A DNA stretch of 64,000 nt from Citrus sinensis (GCF_022201045.2 NC_068563.1:434001-498000); one strand, 5' to 3'. Shown: positions 1-11,605, counted from the first letter of the stretch. Translations and numbers: made by a program. The notes: generated by a model not told the origin, from the letters alone.

Positions 1-1082
1 ATGGTCTTAAACAATCTCCTAGGGCTTGGTACGACAGGATTGATGAACACTTTCAAAGTCTTGGATTCATTAAAAGTCCAAGTGAAGCTACATTATATGT
101 AAAAGGAACATATGTTAACTCAATTATAGTTTCTGTTTATGTTGATGATCTCCGTGTTACAGGAAGTAATGAGAAGCTGGTATAGGAGTTTAAAGTTGAA
201 ATGCTCAAAGTATTCGAAATGACAAACCTTGGCTTGATGTCCTATTTCTTGGGAATGGAGGTGACACAAGATCATGATGGAGTCTTCATAAGCCAAAAGA
301 AGTATGCAAAGGAAATACTAAAAAAACTTCACATGGAAGATTGCAAAAGTATCAGCACGCCAATGAATCAGAAGGACAAATTTGGCAAAGATGATGGAGC
401 AGAAAAAGTTGATGAAAGCAAATATAGAAGCCTGATTGGTTGCTTGATGTATCTTACAACCGCCAGACCAGACATAATGTTTGCAGTAAGCTTACTCTTA
501 AGATTCATGCATTGCGCCAGTGAAGTGCATTTTTAAGCAGCCAAAAGGATTGTAAGATATAGTAAGGGCACAACAGATTATGACATTAAATATTCAAACT
601 GTCAAAATTTTAAGCTTCATGGTTTTTCTGATAGTGATTGGGCAGGCTCTGTTGATGACGTGAGAAGTACAGCAAGTTTTTGTTTTAGTTTTGGATTAGG
701 AGTTTTTTCATGGTCTTCAAAGAAGTAAGATGTAATAGCTCAAAGTACAACATAGGCAGAATATGTAGCAGCAAATGCTACGGTAAATCAAGGAAGTTGG
801 ATTAGAAAAATACTTGCAGATTTACATATGGATCAAAATGAGCCAACGCATATTCATTTAGATAACCAAGCTGCAATTGCAATCTCAAATGATCTTGTTT
901 TTCATGGTAAGACTAAGCATTTCAAGATCAAGTTGTATCACTTGAGAGAAGTACAAAAGGGTGGCGAAATTAAATTGCTTTATTGCAAGATTGAGGAACA
1001 AGTTGCAAACATCTTTACCAAGGCTCTACCAAAAGGTAGATTTGAAATGTTAAGAAACAAATTAGGCCTCTGCAGCTACTAA
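1..1082 (+). pseudogene. Ty1/copia pol remnant (reverse transcriptase and RNase H)
   Basis: One continuous frame (codons starting at position 3) reads through the second half of a copia reverse transcriptase and the RNase H domain. The YVDD catalytic box lies near 140-155. RNase H motifs DSDWAG (about 633-650) and GKTKHFKIK (about 906-935) follow, and the frame ends naturally at 1080-1082 just before a purine-rich tract. Four in-frame stops break it at 183, 534, 726 and 753, but no frameshift is visible. The element's 5' part lies outside the window. Such a protein would copy element RNA to DNA in virus-like particles; this copy cannot. At least three of the stops fit Gln codons changed by C-to-T. 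Confidence 0.9.
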
Positions 1083-1094
1083 GACAAGGAGGAG

Positions 1095-1384
1095 TGTTGG
1101 AAACGTGTCTTAGTTGCTTCAGTAACAGATTTGCTAAATAATTGGTCAACAGACCAAGTCTTTAGGAATATCTGGTTAGATGTGGCTTGATATTAGGAAG
1201 ATATTTTGTTTTCTGTTATGTTTTCCAACTCTGTTTAAAAAAGTATTATAGTGAATAACAAGTGTATTTTACTAAAAAAATCTCTCTTCCTTTAGTTACT
1301 GTCAAATATGTTTCTTTTATTGTTATAAATTTTCTGCCTTATTCTCTGCAATAAATCTACAAATTCTATCGTGTGCTCCCAACT
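1095..1384 (+). repeat. 3' LTR of the copia remnant
   Basis: The LTR starts with TGTTGGAAAC directly after the purine-rich tract AAGGAGGAG that follows the pol stop, as expected for a copia 3' LTR. The right edge is set where a degenerate CCCAAC(T) replaces the usual terminal CA, so the end is uncertain by several bases. Length is about 290 bp. The matching 5' LTR is outside the window. Confidence 0.75.
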
Positions 1385-2408
1385 CTAATATTGTGGCCTT
1401 ATTGTGTATTCTGTTATCTAAAACATATGGACGCGGTCATCAAGGTTAAGTCAAACATTATCTTCTTCCTTGTGAACATTACTGCTAAATATTTAATTTG
1501 ACCTTATATTTGCCAAGGACGAGCTGAAGTGTAACTCAAATTTTCCCAGGTAAGCGAATGAGAGAAAACTACACGACAAGCCTGCGACCGCCATCAGGAT
1601 TTATAAATTGAGCAATTATACAAGCTGATTATGTAGCTTTAGCCTTATCTTATGAAATTATGACTGTCAAGGCCATTCGCGCCCTGCATCTTTTGTATAA
1701 CCAACAACTTGGCTCATATGAAGATACCCTTTTCATCTAAAACGTGAAAATGAAAGGTTAATGAGTCGTGACAGCGGCTGGTGGGGAGACATTAAAACAT
1801 AAAATTTGCCGGGAGAGGATATCAATCTTTAATTCGCAAGATACAAATATGCACGAGCGACGAGATAACCTACTTGAAAAATGTGCATTATTAAAATTGT
1901 AGCACGAGTTGCACCGCGATATATGGTCTCCCATCACCCATAAAGGCATATCCCCTTTGGAAATTTTATTAAGTTATCTTGAAATTTGGAGAGTCGTTTG
2001 AAATGAGTCCAAAAGAATTAAAAGAATTAATTGTATGAGAGGAGACAGGGTGTCAATGCTACTCGTGCACCTCTCTCATATATATATATATATATATAGT
2101 ATAACGTATTCTTCATATATATCGTCACATTTTTATGATTTAAGTGTGTGTGTATATATATATATAGATATAGATATGAATTTGCATGTGTGTTGAGCTG
2201 AGGTGGTGGGTAACATCCAGCAGACATCGACATAAAAATATTGAGATTGAAATCAGGATCATGTTATGAGTTATTGGGATCTGCAGATGAGGTTCCTCTT
2301 GTCTCCTCTCACAAAATATATGTTGAACAATGATGAGGGGATGGAAGCAAATTAATGACCAAATTGCACATTGAAAGTTCCGAGCCTTCAAATCTATCCG
2401 TAGGACAA
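1385..2408. other. upstream region of DUF241 copy 1
   Basis: No gene is seen. The stretch from about 1560 matches the region upstream of DUF241 copy 2 (about 3785 onward), so gene and upstream DNA were duplicated together. It holds the inverted pair GCACGAGTTGCA (1902-1913) and TGCTACTCGTGCA (2057-2069), and TA-rich microsatellites at about 2081-2098 and 2153-2166. The TA tracts are the only TATA-like sequences near the gene. Confidence 0.6.
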
Positions 2409-3284
2409 ATGGCTTGTTCACCCGTGAATGCAAAATCGCATTTCCATGCTCGCTCAAACAGCTTGCCATCTAGACCTCACCCTCTTGTTCCTCAAATAAA
2501 TGAGCATCTTTTCAGATTAAAGGCTAGCGAAGCCACCCCGTCTTCTTCCATAAGCAACAACATCAATGGCCTTTCAGATTTGTATGATCTAGTCAACAAT
2601 TTGCTCCTTCTGCCTAACACACAACAAGCCTTAGCCCAAGAGTGCAATGGGAAGCAGGTTGATGAGATGCTAGATCGGTCTCTCAGGCTGATGGATATGT
2701 GCGGCGCCACTAAGGATGCCTTGATTCAAATCAAGGAAGAGACAAAAGAACTTGAATCGGTATTGCGAAGGAGAAGAGGTGGTGAATCCAGGCTTGCACA
2801 TGAGGTTGGTGAGTACTTGGTCTCTAGGAAGAAGGCAAACAAGGCAATCCGGAGGTCCTTGAGAGTTTTGAAAAGCAGCGCATGCTCTTGCCAGGAGAAT
2901 GAAACTATAGCAATGATCAGCATACTAAGGGAGGTGGAAGGTGTCACCATCGCAGTCTTTGAATCTCTCTCGTCATATCTTTCTGGGCTAAAAGCACAAT
3001 CCAAGCAAAGCCGGTGGTCCTTGGTTTCAAAATTGATGCATACCAAACGCATAACATATGATGCAGAAGCAAGTGGGACTAATGAATTCGAGACGGTGGA
3101 TGCTGAATTGTACTCTCTCATTGGAAACAAGTCAAGCAAATCAACTTTCTTGAATCCTGAGAATGTGCAAAACATGCTGCGAAAACTAGAGTCATGCACA
3201 CAAGATCTTGAAGGAGGACTTGAAAGTCTTCTAAGGCGTCTGATTAAAACCAGAGTGTTCTTTCTCAACATCCTCAGCCACTAG
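2409..3284 (+). CDS. DUF241 family protein, intact copy 1
   Basis: This is a single-exon 291-aa protein of the plant DUF241 (PF03087) family, related to many small Arabidopsis proteins of unknown biochemical function. The start at 2409 is preferred over the in-frame ATG at 2355 because it gives the family's N-terminus: MACS, then the SNSLPSRPHP motif near residues 17-26. Family hallmarks are the LRRRRGGE block in the middle, the VSRKK segment, and the end LIKTRVFFLNILSH. The body is helical and rich in charged residues, with coiled-coil-like stretches and no membrane segment or signal peptide. It is the least rearranged member of the cluster and the most diverged from copies 5, 7 and 8, which begin MAAS. 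Confidence 0.85.
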   Translation: MACSPVNAKSHFHARSNSLPSRPHPLVPQINEHLFRLKASEATPSSSISNNINGLSDLYDLVNNLLLLPNTQQALAQECNGKQVDEMLDRSLRLMDMCGATKDALIQIKEETKELESVLRRRRGGESRLAHEVGEYLVSRKKANKAIRRSLRVLKSSACSCQENETIAMISILREVEGVTIAVFESLSSYLSGLKAQSKQSRWSLVSKLMHTKRITYDAEASGTNEFETVDAELYSLIGNKSSKSTFLNPENVQNMLRKLESCTQDLEGGLESLLRRLIKTRVFFLNILSH

Positions 3285-5527
3285 ACGGGAAGATGATAAA
3301 GGTTGCAATTTTGTTGTACATTCTTGTAAATGATAGAAAAATAATAAAATTTATTATAAGTTAGTACACTCTTATTTGCCAATCAAAATTCTTATTCCTC
3401 TTTATCATTTTCCTTTTGGCTTTAGCAATCAAATGTCCTCATTATTGGATAATTCAATTCAAATTCAAGAGAGACTAACATATAGGAAGAAAACTTAATG
3501 TTCCTGGAACACCATCCATCAAAATTTTCGAGGCTTTGTTAATTGTGTTTCCAGTTCTAGACTCTGTAACTACGGTGCTGGTAAAAAATTTAACAAAATA
3601 CTCATAACAGATTCTACTCATTGCATAGAAGTATCTGCAACGTGTTGAACGAATCAAAATTGTTAATCCTTTGTTGTTCTTCATTTCTTTCTTGTGAAGA
3701 CAGCTACTGCAAAGCCTGTAATCATAATTTTGACCATGCATTAACTCAAACTGTGGATAGATATATAAATTTCATGTAAGCATATGGAGGAAAAAATTAC
3801 AAAACAACCCTGTGACTGTCATCAAGAATTATAAATTGAGCAATTATACAAGTTAGTTATCTAGCTCTAGCCTTTTCCTAAGAAAATAAAACTGTCAGCT
3901 CGCCATTCGTGCATCACATCTTTTGTATAATTATTTGTGAAATAGAATTTTAAGTTTTTGGCCTATAAGAAGATATGCTTTTGATCTTAAACGTGAAAAT
4001 GAGCTGGGAAACCTGGTAGGAGGGCGACATTAATCACATAAAACAAATTTACAAGGCCTAGAGAGGATATCAATCTTTTTTAATATACAAATTAGCACGA
4101 GCATGTACAACTTTTTTATTTGGAAAGATTTACATGTGCATAATTAAAATGTAGCACGAGTGGCACAGCAATATGTGTTTCCCATCTCACATGGAAATAT
4201 GTTGAGTTGTTTGAAATGAATAATCTGAGTAAGAGGACGCAAATATATCGATTGTATGAAAGAAGACACGGTTCTAATGCCTCTCTTGCAACGAAATATT
4301 TATATTTCTTCTATTTTTTTATTTATTCTATAAGTAAAAACTGTTGCAGTGTTACAGGGCAATAAAAGAAATTAAGATAGATCTAAAAAAAGATTAAAAA
4401 AATAATTTCGTGAAGAGTGAAGAGAAATAATTAGAGTGGACCTAAAAAATGAATTGACGAGATGCTCACCACTCAATCAATTATAAGTGATACGCTAATT
4501 TGGATTATATTAGTGAGTGAGTTCTTAAAATGAGCCCAAGTGCCCAACAACTAAGTTGATATTATCTAAACACACAAAACATCACTACTTAGTTAGGAGA
4601 GCACATGACTTGTAAATAAGTTAGTACAGAAACTTGTTAGCGATGTGAAATATTACATACTCCCCCCACGGACCAAACTGCACTGATACCAACGGAATAA
4701 ATTGTAACAGTCTAGGCTCATTTTTTATACCAATTGTAACGGTCTAGACCCAACAACCAAGTAAATGTTGTTTGCTATTGGACTTTGTAATTTAAACTGC
4801 GTCTACTTAGTTTAGAAAATCCATGACTTATAAATAGAAAGTCCATGATTTATAAACTAGTTCAAGAATTTACTCGCTAGTGATATATACATTAATAATT
4901 ATGAATTATATGTTTGCAAGTGATGCATTCCAGTCATTACTCCTTTCATTGACAGAAGAAATGCTATCGTCAACGCCACTCGTGTACATCAATTTTATAT
5001 TACCACAGGGGAAATAAAATAAATCGTATGAACCTGAATGAAGATCCTCCCTTGATAATTAAAAAAAAAAAAAAAGAGGCTGAAAGAAGACTGAAGACAT
5101 CAAATGTTTCAAAAAAAATGCAAATGAGCATGAATGGTTCTGCAATTTGGTGAATATTTTATTTTATTCTCAATCTCAATCATGTGCAAACAAAAATTGT
5201 TGCACGAGTGGCACTGCAGTTTTGGCTCCTAGCTCCCATAAAGGCATATCTCAGCTACATTTTATTGGATGTTTAAGCGTCTTCTTAAGAGACACGGTGT
5301 TTAATGCCACTCGTGCATTAGTATATGATAATAATTTTGTGCATGTGAGATGAGTAAGGATGGTGGGGAACAATGAGCAAACATCAGCACGAAGGATGCT
5401 AATTAAGATCGAAAGCGGGATCATGTTAGGCCTTATCGAGATCTGCAGATGAGATTCCTCTTGAGTCTTGTCTCCACTCCCAAATATACATTGAAGTGGA
5501 AAGCAAGTTGCTTAGCCAAATTCAGAA
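3285..5527. other. intergenic region between DUF241 copies 1 and 2
   Basis: No gene is supported. From about 3785 it repeats the upstream region of copy 1. About 4450-4900 contains TE-like sequence, with phrases around TGTAACGGTCTAGACCC appearing twice in degenerate form and duplicated half-units, probably a nonautonomous element remnant. A perfect 13-bp inverted repeat lies at 5201-5213 and 5305-5317. Confidence 0.5.
5201..5317. repeat. 13-bp perfect inverted repeat upstream of DUF241 copy 2
   Basis: TGCACGAGTGGCA at 5201-5213 is the exact reverse complement of TGCCACTCGTGCA at 5305-5317, with a 91-nt spacer. A degenerate form of the same pair lies upstream of copy 1 (1902-1913 and 2057-2069). 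Confidence 0.85.
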
Positions 5528-6316
5528 ATGGCTTGTTCACCTTGAATGCAAAATCCCATTTTTATGATCCTTCAAACAGCTTCCCAACTAGACCTCACCC
5601 AATTGTTCCTCAAATAGATGAGCATCTTTCCAGATTAAAGGCTACCGTAGCCACCACCTCTTCTTCCATAAGCAACAACTTACATGGCCTTGTTAATTTG
5701 TATGACTTAGTCAAAAATTTGCTCTTGTTGCCTCAGGCTTAAGGGCGTGAGTTGAACCACTTAAAAAGGCCTTGTGCAAGATGAAGGAAAATACACAAGA
5801 ACTTCAATCAATTTTGCGGAGAAGAAGAGGTGATGTGTCCAGGCTTGCTAACAAAGTTGGTGAGTACTTGAGCTCTAGAAAGAAGTCAAACAAAGTAATC
5901 CACAAGTCCTTGAGAGATCTGAAGAGCAGATGCAAAGTCACTTCCTCAGAAAATGAAACCCCGGCAATCATTGAGATTTTAAGAGAGGTTGAAGGAGTTG
6001 CACTTGCTGTGTTTGAATCCCTCTTGTCCTACATTTCCGTGGCTGGTCCTTGGTATCGAAGCTGATGCATTCCAAACGCATATCATGCGAAGAGAATGCA
6101 GCAGAGACTGATGAATTTGATAAAGTGGACTCTGAACTAAACAGTATTATTCATCAGAAGACAAGAAAATCTAGCAGCCGCACAAGTGCTGAAAATGCAT
6201 TGAACTTGCTGGGGAATCTGGAGTTGAGCATTCAAGCTCTTGAACAGGGCCTGGAATCTCTTCAAAGGCGTTTGATCAAAACCAGAGTGTCCCTTCTCAA
6301 CATTATCAGCCATTAG
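5528..6316 (+). pseudogene. DUF241 pseudogene, copy 2
   Basis: This is homologous to copy 1 along its length but broken. Relative to copy 1, one base is missing just after the ancestral start (MACSP), which puts a stop in frame. A stop at 5740-5742 lies beside an internal deletion that removes the segment between the LPQA motif and the KMKEN motif. A further shift lies near 6050. The C-terminal half is still recognisable: LRRRRGDVSRLANKVGEYL, then the end RRLIKTRVSLLNIISH. It lies in the same orientation as copy 1 and shares its upstream DNA, so it is a decayed tandem duplicate. Confidence 0.9.
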
Positions 6317-6467
6317 TTCTACGATTGATGATGGTGTTACAAATTTTGCTGTCAATATCTTGTACGCGACATAAATGTAAATTGCATACATTATGTGTTC
6401 ATAAAAGAAATTACTCTTCTAATTACAAACCAGCCTTGTTGTAATTAGGTTTTTGTAATTATATCAT

Positions 6468-6631
6468 GATCATGATCAGATTGATGAAAATGCATATGCT
6501 TTTCGGAATTATAAGTGAAAAATCTCACTTGAATAAGTGAAATGTGAAGGATCATGATCAGATTGATGAAAATGCATATGCTTTTCGGAATTGTAAGTGA
6601 AAAATCTCACTTGAATAAGTGAAATGTGAAG
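6468..6631. repeat. 82-bp tandem duplication
   Basis: Two adjacent units (6468-6549 and 6550-6631) start with GATCATGATCAGATTG and are almost identical. One visible difference is ATTATAAG versus ATTGTAAG. It lies 150 bp downstream of DUF241 pseudogene copy 2. Confidence 0.9.
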
Positions 6632-6779
6632 GATAAAAAAGACACAAAGTTCCTTCATAAAATTTTATTCGTTAGTAAAAGACCGGTTGACAAACCAGGG
6701 CTTTCAGCACCTTTATAGTCGCTAAAACCTAAATCAATCTGAATTTCCTGCGAAAGAAGAAATCAAGATTTTATTCTGG

Positions 6780-7037
6780 GTGCTAGTTAACAGGTTCTTA
6801 CAGAAAAATAGCTGCTGTTCTCCAAGTTATATTTCCAACATTTGGTCCCGTAGGGCAGTTTTGAATGGAGCTGTATGGATTGGATGGGCTATAAGAAGAA
6901 TAAGACAGTTAAATTCTGTGAATCAAGCATGTCATTCGAATTTTGCAGAGAAGATTTCAGTGGGACAGGTTACAAAAATCTTGTTTGAAACTATGATAAA
7001 CTACATCTGTTTGCTTTGGCTTGCAGGGAAACATTGA
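6780..7037 (+). pseudogene. possible LINE (non-LTR retrotransposon) remnant
   Basis: An 85-aa frame includes a stretch resembling the conserved segment after the reverse transcriptase of plant LINEs, of the type PSYIW-S---R-VL--G--W-IG. Here it reads PSYISNIWSRRAVLNGAVWIG with insertions. No other LINE domain and no poly-A tail is seen. The call rests on this weak resemblance only. Confidence 0.3.
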
Positions 7038-7104
7038 CTTAATTCTATCACTGGAAAATATCATTACAGGAATTCGAGGGAAGTTATTAGTTCAAATGAA
7101 TATC

Positions 7105-9930
7105 TGTAGCACCCTGGCTCTCCGAGGCCGTTGGGAATCAAGATGTTAGGAAACATTCCGTTCGATCATCCGTAATCCTTAATTTCACCTCTTTCGAAAA
7201 TACACAAACTAAAAAGTATTCCTGAAAACCCCAAATATCAAAATATCATCTTAGTCAACTTCAATATTCAATACAATAAAGAGAAAAAACTTTCACATTC
7301 TCCCGAACCTTAAACTATTCAGGAGAAAGTACTTAGTAATCTTACATCTAGCAAAACCAACCTAAAAATACAATAAATAACAAAAATCATAATCCGAGCT
7401 TGACATCTGATCCACACTAAATTTAAAAAAAAAAAATGGTTATTGAAGACTAGCTCAACTGCATATTGAAGTCTCCAACAAAAACATCCATATATAAACT
7501 CAATCTGCAAAATGTAAGAGACAAATGGTGAGCCATCAACTAGGTTAGTAAAACATTCATAAGATTACTAATAATGGTAAATACATAATAATCTGCAAAA
7601 TGTAAGAGACAAAGGGTGAGCCATCAACTGGGTTAATAAAACATTCATAAGATTACTAATAATGGTAAATACATAATAATCATATAAAGAACCATGAATT
7701 GGAAACAATAATCATTGTATAATCCAATGCACAAGTACGATAAAACATATATAATCATTTAGTAAATCATTTAACAATAAAATCTTTTATTTTAATCAAT
7801 TGCTTATGTTACATAGTATGACCTATACTTCCGATGGTCTGACTAATCAATATATCACATGTAATGACCTAGTCAATAAATCAATCTGGGTATTGTACCT
7901 TATAATAATTGTCAATAGGTGCGCACAATATTACTACCTGCTCAGTCATATTAGTATAGTGAATATGGACAATGAACTAAAACCTTAAATACAGTTTTCA
8001 ATCTTTCAATATCAATCATTTAATAGTCTATCAATAAAATGCTCTTATAAGACATTTATTTGGCAATGCTTTTAAAATATTTTTTAAGTAAATCAATTTA
8101 TAGAAAATCAAGTTTTTTTTTTAAGTCACTTGGAAAACAATTTTAAAGAAGTACAATTTTTAAAAGAAGTACAATTTTTAAAAGAAGTTCATTTGATTTA
8201 AATATACTTTAATTGATATATATATTCAATTTCATATCATATATCATAGTAATAAACCCATGAAATTCCAATTCGTAATATAAACACTATTCTTTTCATA
8301 TATATGTATATATTGAATTTTATGAATGAATTCACTTACTTTGATCTATCAAGCAATCAATATCTCAATCATAACATGAGCTCACCCATCCCCATAATCA
8401 TCATAATAACATTCATATCAATATCATCATCAATTCCTAACCTAACAATATTCCTCAATGCCTCAACCTTCATAGACATGAAAACATCAAACTGACTAAA
8501 CGATTAAAATTCTAATCACCCTACACATTCTGAAATTCATCCAATAATCTATTATCCAAAGAATTCCAAAAACTTTGTAGAGATTTTGTTTCGACATGTG
8601 GGATTTGAAATAAAAATATCTCATAATCTAAAGGGTCTTAAACATAATTTAGAAATCGTTAATTTAAGTTTAACAAAACAATTTTTACTCTGTTCAACAA
8701 CATTTTGAAAATTCATAACTATTTTTCTATAACTGTAAAAATCACGCCATTTTAAATTATGATAGAAAACATAATAGACATTCAAAGATAAAAATATGAG
8801 ATTTATTTCAAATAAAAAGTACTTGAAATAAATTTTCATTTCATGTATCAAAAACTTGTCCTAAAAATTTTAGACTTGCGTCACCTGACTCAAAAATTCA
8901 CAACTTTAGTTATAAAATCAAAAAATAGTGAAACAAACTTTATATATGGCATTAGAGACGTAGAATAAGACCTAGTAAAAATTTCATGACCATTTATAAT
9001 TCCAAATATAATAAAGACTGATTCATAATGTGATACTTCAATTATGAAAAACAGTTTTCAGGATTATATAAGGCCAATTTCAAAATTTGTACCCTTTGTT
9101 GTACAACCCCAAAAATTATAAAATTAAATATGCGTATTTTAGAAGGAATCTCTAATAAAAATTTCACTTAATTTTAAGTGAAAAAACATGCTTAAAATAT
9201 ATCATATCTCAGACTCATCAATTTCGAAAAACGATTTCATAAGTTGCAATAGCTCTACTTGCTGAATTTTCATAATTAATCTACTTCATAAATTCTAAAA
9301 TTAAACATATAATAGATTAACATGTTTGCCAATGCTTAACAAAAGTTTTATAAATTTTATATGACTTTTCACTAATAAGAAAAATCATCTAAATTGGAAC
9401 TACTGCAGAAAAACATAATTTTTCGGGAATGGTGTACCAACTTCGAAAATTCATAATAAATTTAATACAAATAATTGTGAAACACATGATAGTTCAATAG
9501 AAAGCATTATAAAACATAAATTTTTGGTTAAAAATATTATTTAATGCATGTGATTCTCTGTCTAAATTCAGAATTGTCCATAAAAACTCATCAATTTACA
9601 GCCTCAATCAACAAAAGCCACTATCCATAACATCAAAAATCCATAAAACTTGTAAAACATGAGTCAAGGGTGTAGAAATATTTACCAATCTCGAGTTCCA
9701 AAATACTCCAAGATGATACTCCTGTATTCCACGGAGAACATTATCCATTGCCCCCCCGCCCCCTCCTTTTTTAAACCCTTCTTCTCTTCTTCTCTCTGTC
9801 TCCTTTTTTGTTTCTCCAATCCCTTTGCTTTTATCCCTCTTCAAGCCTTCGTTTTGTTTCCTTCCATTGCCTTAAACGGTGAGAACCCAAACGAATGGTT
9901 GATTTAGAACATGTGTGTAGGTATCAAATA
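7105..9930 (-). mobile_element. LTR-like block, probable solo or degenerate LTR of the same family as 15309-17750
   Basis: The left edge TGTAGCACCC resembles the TGTAACACCC terminus of the element at 15309-17750 read in reverse. Inside, GGTGAGCCATCAACT (about 7615-7630) is the reverse complement of a phrase in 15309-17750 (about 17441-17456) and recurs in 25862-29151. The right part (about 9760-9850) is pyrimidine-rich and mirrors the purine-rich stretch near 15575-15620. The right edge is not sharp. TATC at 7101-7104 and at 9922-9925 may be the target duplication. No coding domain was found. Confidence 0.5.
7503..7678. repeat. 88-bp tandem duplication within the LTR-like block
   Basis: The unit at 7503-7590 begins ATCTGCAAAATGTAAGAGAC and is repeated at 7591-7678 with a few substitutions (AATGGTG versus AAGGGTG, TAGGTTAGT versus TGGGTTAAT). 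It includes the conserved GGTGAGCCATCAACT phrase. Confidence 0.9.
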
Positions 9931-10315
9931 CTATTGACCTAACTTTACTTTTTTATCCCTCTTTCTTCTTCTTCTTCTTCTTTTTTTTTTTTTTGAACTC
10001 AATAATAACACACCTCAAGTATTTTTAAATTTTCAGAATTCAATGTATCAGACTTGTAGTTGTTACAATATCAGAATGCTTCTTTAGATTATTTAGAAAC
10101 ATAAAAAAATGTCATATTCTCATGTTTAAAGTAGGAGCTTAGATGCGACGTTGCTACTTTGATTTATAAGAATCCTTGATGCTGTAATAACCATAATTCC
10201 GAAGAAAAAGACAATAACAAACAGGTATCAAACATAAAGATCACCAGAAAAACTAGATGAGGACATTGGAGAACTTTCCCAGATGAAAAAAATAAGCACC
10301 TATAAATAAAAAGCC
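9931..10315. other. duplicated upstream region of DUF241 pseudogene copy 3
   Basis: No gene is seen. It contains a pyrimidine tract (about 9955-9995). From about 10070 it matches 17870-18090, the equivalent region upstream of copy 4, so both belong to the conserved DUF241 flank. Confidence 0.5.
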
Positions 10316-10770
10316 CACGAGTGTCAGAGCGATCCTTTTTCGTACAAGGAGGCAAGCCAAGCTGTAATGCTTCTTTTAAGTCGTATTGAAGGTAGTAGAG
10401 TCAACTCCGTCCATGTTTTGCAAATTTTGCATCTTATTTCCAGAACAAATTTATTAACCACAAGGATGCACGAGTGTCACCACCATCCTGTTTCGTACAG
10501 GGAGCCAAGCCAAACTGGATTGGCCTCTCTCTTGTATTCTTGCATAGAAAACAGAGTCAATGCCGTCCGTGTGTTGCCTGTTTTCATGGATCACTCGATA
10601 CTAATGTCATTTTTAGATTAAAAATTAAGATGGGTAGCTGGTGGCAGGAGACAATGCATAAAAGTAGCTGATATAATGTTTAGATCAAGATCGAAAACAT
10701 GTTAATATTTGATTTTCCAAGGGGATGAGATTCCACTTCTTCCCCTTATATGGTGACCGAATAAAGACAA
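10316..10770 (+). repeat. DUF241 upstream repeat, two diverged tandem units
   Basis: Two diverged units of about 150 bp share the phrase CACGAGTGTCA, then GGAGCCAAGCCAAACTGG or a relative, and AGAGTCAA. They are followed by a block (about 10618-10760) found just before the other DUF241 promoters. Related copies lie at about 18090-18560 (+) and 24300-24720, 29700-30720, 33050-33540 and 44760-45080 (-). Function unknown; it travels with the DUF241 genes. Confidence 0.75.
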
Positions 10771-10825
10771 AATGGCTAGATTGAATTTTGACAATCAACT
10801 TCTAGTCTCTCATTCACACCAAGAA

Positions 10826-11605
10826 AAAAAGGGGCAGCTTTCGCACAAGATCACACCCACTCACTTCAGAAGTCTTTTTGAGCATTTGAGAAGATTAAGG
10901 TCTTCTTAAACTGCTTCTTCTTCATCATTAGGCCATGAGTGAAATGGCCTTCAAGTTTTACTCGATTCAGTTGATAAAATGCCTTAATTGCCTCTCGTTC
11001 AACAAGCTTTCGCCCAAGGCCAAACTAAGAAATTGGTTGATGACCTGTTGAATGATTCTTTGAGGATCTTAGATATTTGCGGAATCGCTCAGAATGCCTT
11101 GCTGCAGATTAAGGAATCCGTCCAAGGACTCCTATCAGTTTTGCGCAGAAGAGGCGCGGGGGGGGCGGTGGGTGGTGGGGTTGTGTTTGTGGGGGGTGTG
11201 GAATTTGGAAGGCATGGACAACAAATGCTCCTCTCAGTCAACGAGGAGCATGTTAGCATGTTAAAAGAGGTTTAAGCGGTCATCTTGGCTTTGTTTGAAT
11301 CCTCGTTGTCCCATATCTTAGGGCCAAAGACTACATCATAGCTAAGCGATTTGTCATTGTTTTCCGAGATAATCCGGCCAAAAAGAATAGCAAGCGAGGA
11401 AGACGAAACACAAATGAATTGAGTTTAAAATTGTGGATGCTTCACTGCCAAAACTTCTTGGGCACAAGACAAGCAAATCTGACAACACCCAAAACGTGAT
11501 AACAGAATTGGAGTCCATCATCCAAGTCTTGAAGAAGGCCTCGAATCATTGTCTAGGCTTTTGATAAAAGCTAGAGTCTCCTTGCTCAACGTCCTCAACC
11601 ATTAG
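10826..11605 (+). pseudogene. DUF241 pseudogene, copy 3
   Basis: Homology to copies 5, 7 and 8 starts after a lost start codon: the ATG and first 10 or so codons are replaced by an A-rich and G-rich stretch near 10820. It ends at the family stop (tag, 11603-11605). The best preserved part is LVDDLLNDSLRILDIC to LSVLRRRG (about 11035-11150). About 80 bp of the middle is replaced by a G-rich segment at 11154-11200. Several stops and shifts follow, including TAA in the EVEAV block near 11272. Confidence 0.9.
11154..11200 (+). other. G-rich filler segment in DUF241 pseudogene copy 3
   Basis: A run of eight or more G is followed by GGTGGGTGGTGGGG and a later GGGGGG. It replaces the A-rich VKKYLASRK coding block of the homologues. 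The sequence meets the loose pattern for a G-quadruplex on the plus strand. Base composition differs sharply from the AT-rich surroundings. Confidence 0.7.

Noticed and set aside
2726..3271. 181-aa minus-strand frame opposite DUF241 copy 1
   Set aside because: Shadow of the real gene. Similar shadows occur opposite copies 5, 7 and 8.
10455..10621. Shared peptide-like frame (MHECHHHPVSYREPSQTG) in the upstream repeats at 10367, 24412 and 33235
   Set aside because: The repeats are similar at DNA level in all frames, the frames start and end differently, and no codon-type conservation or known family is evident.
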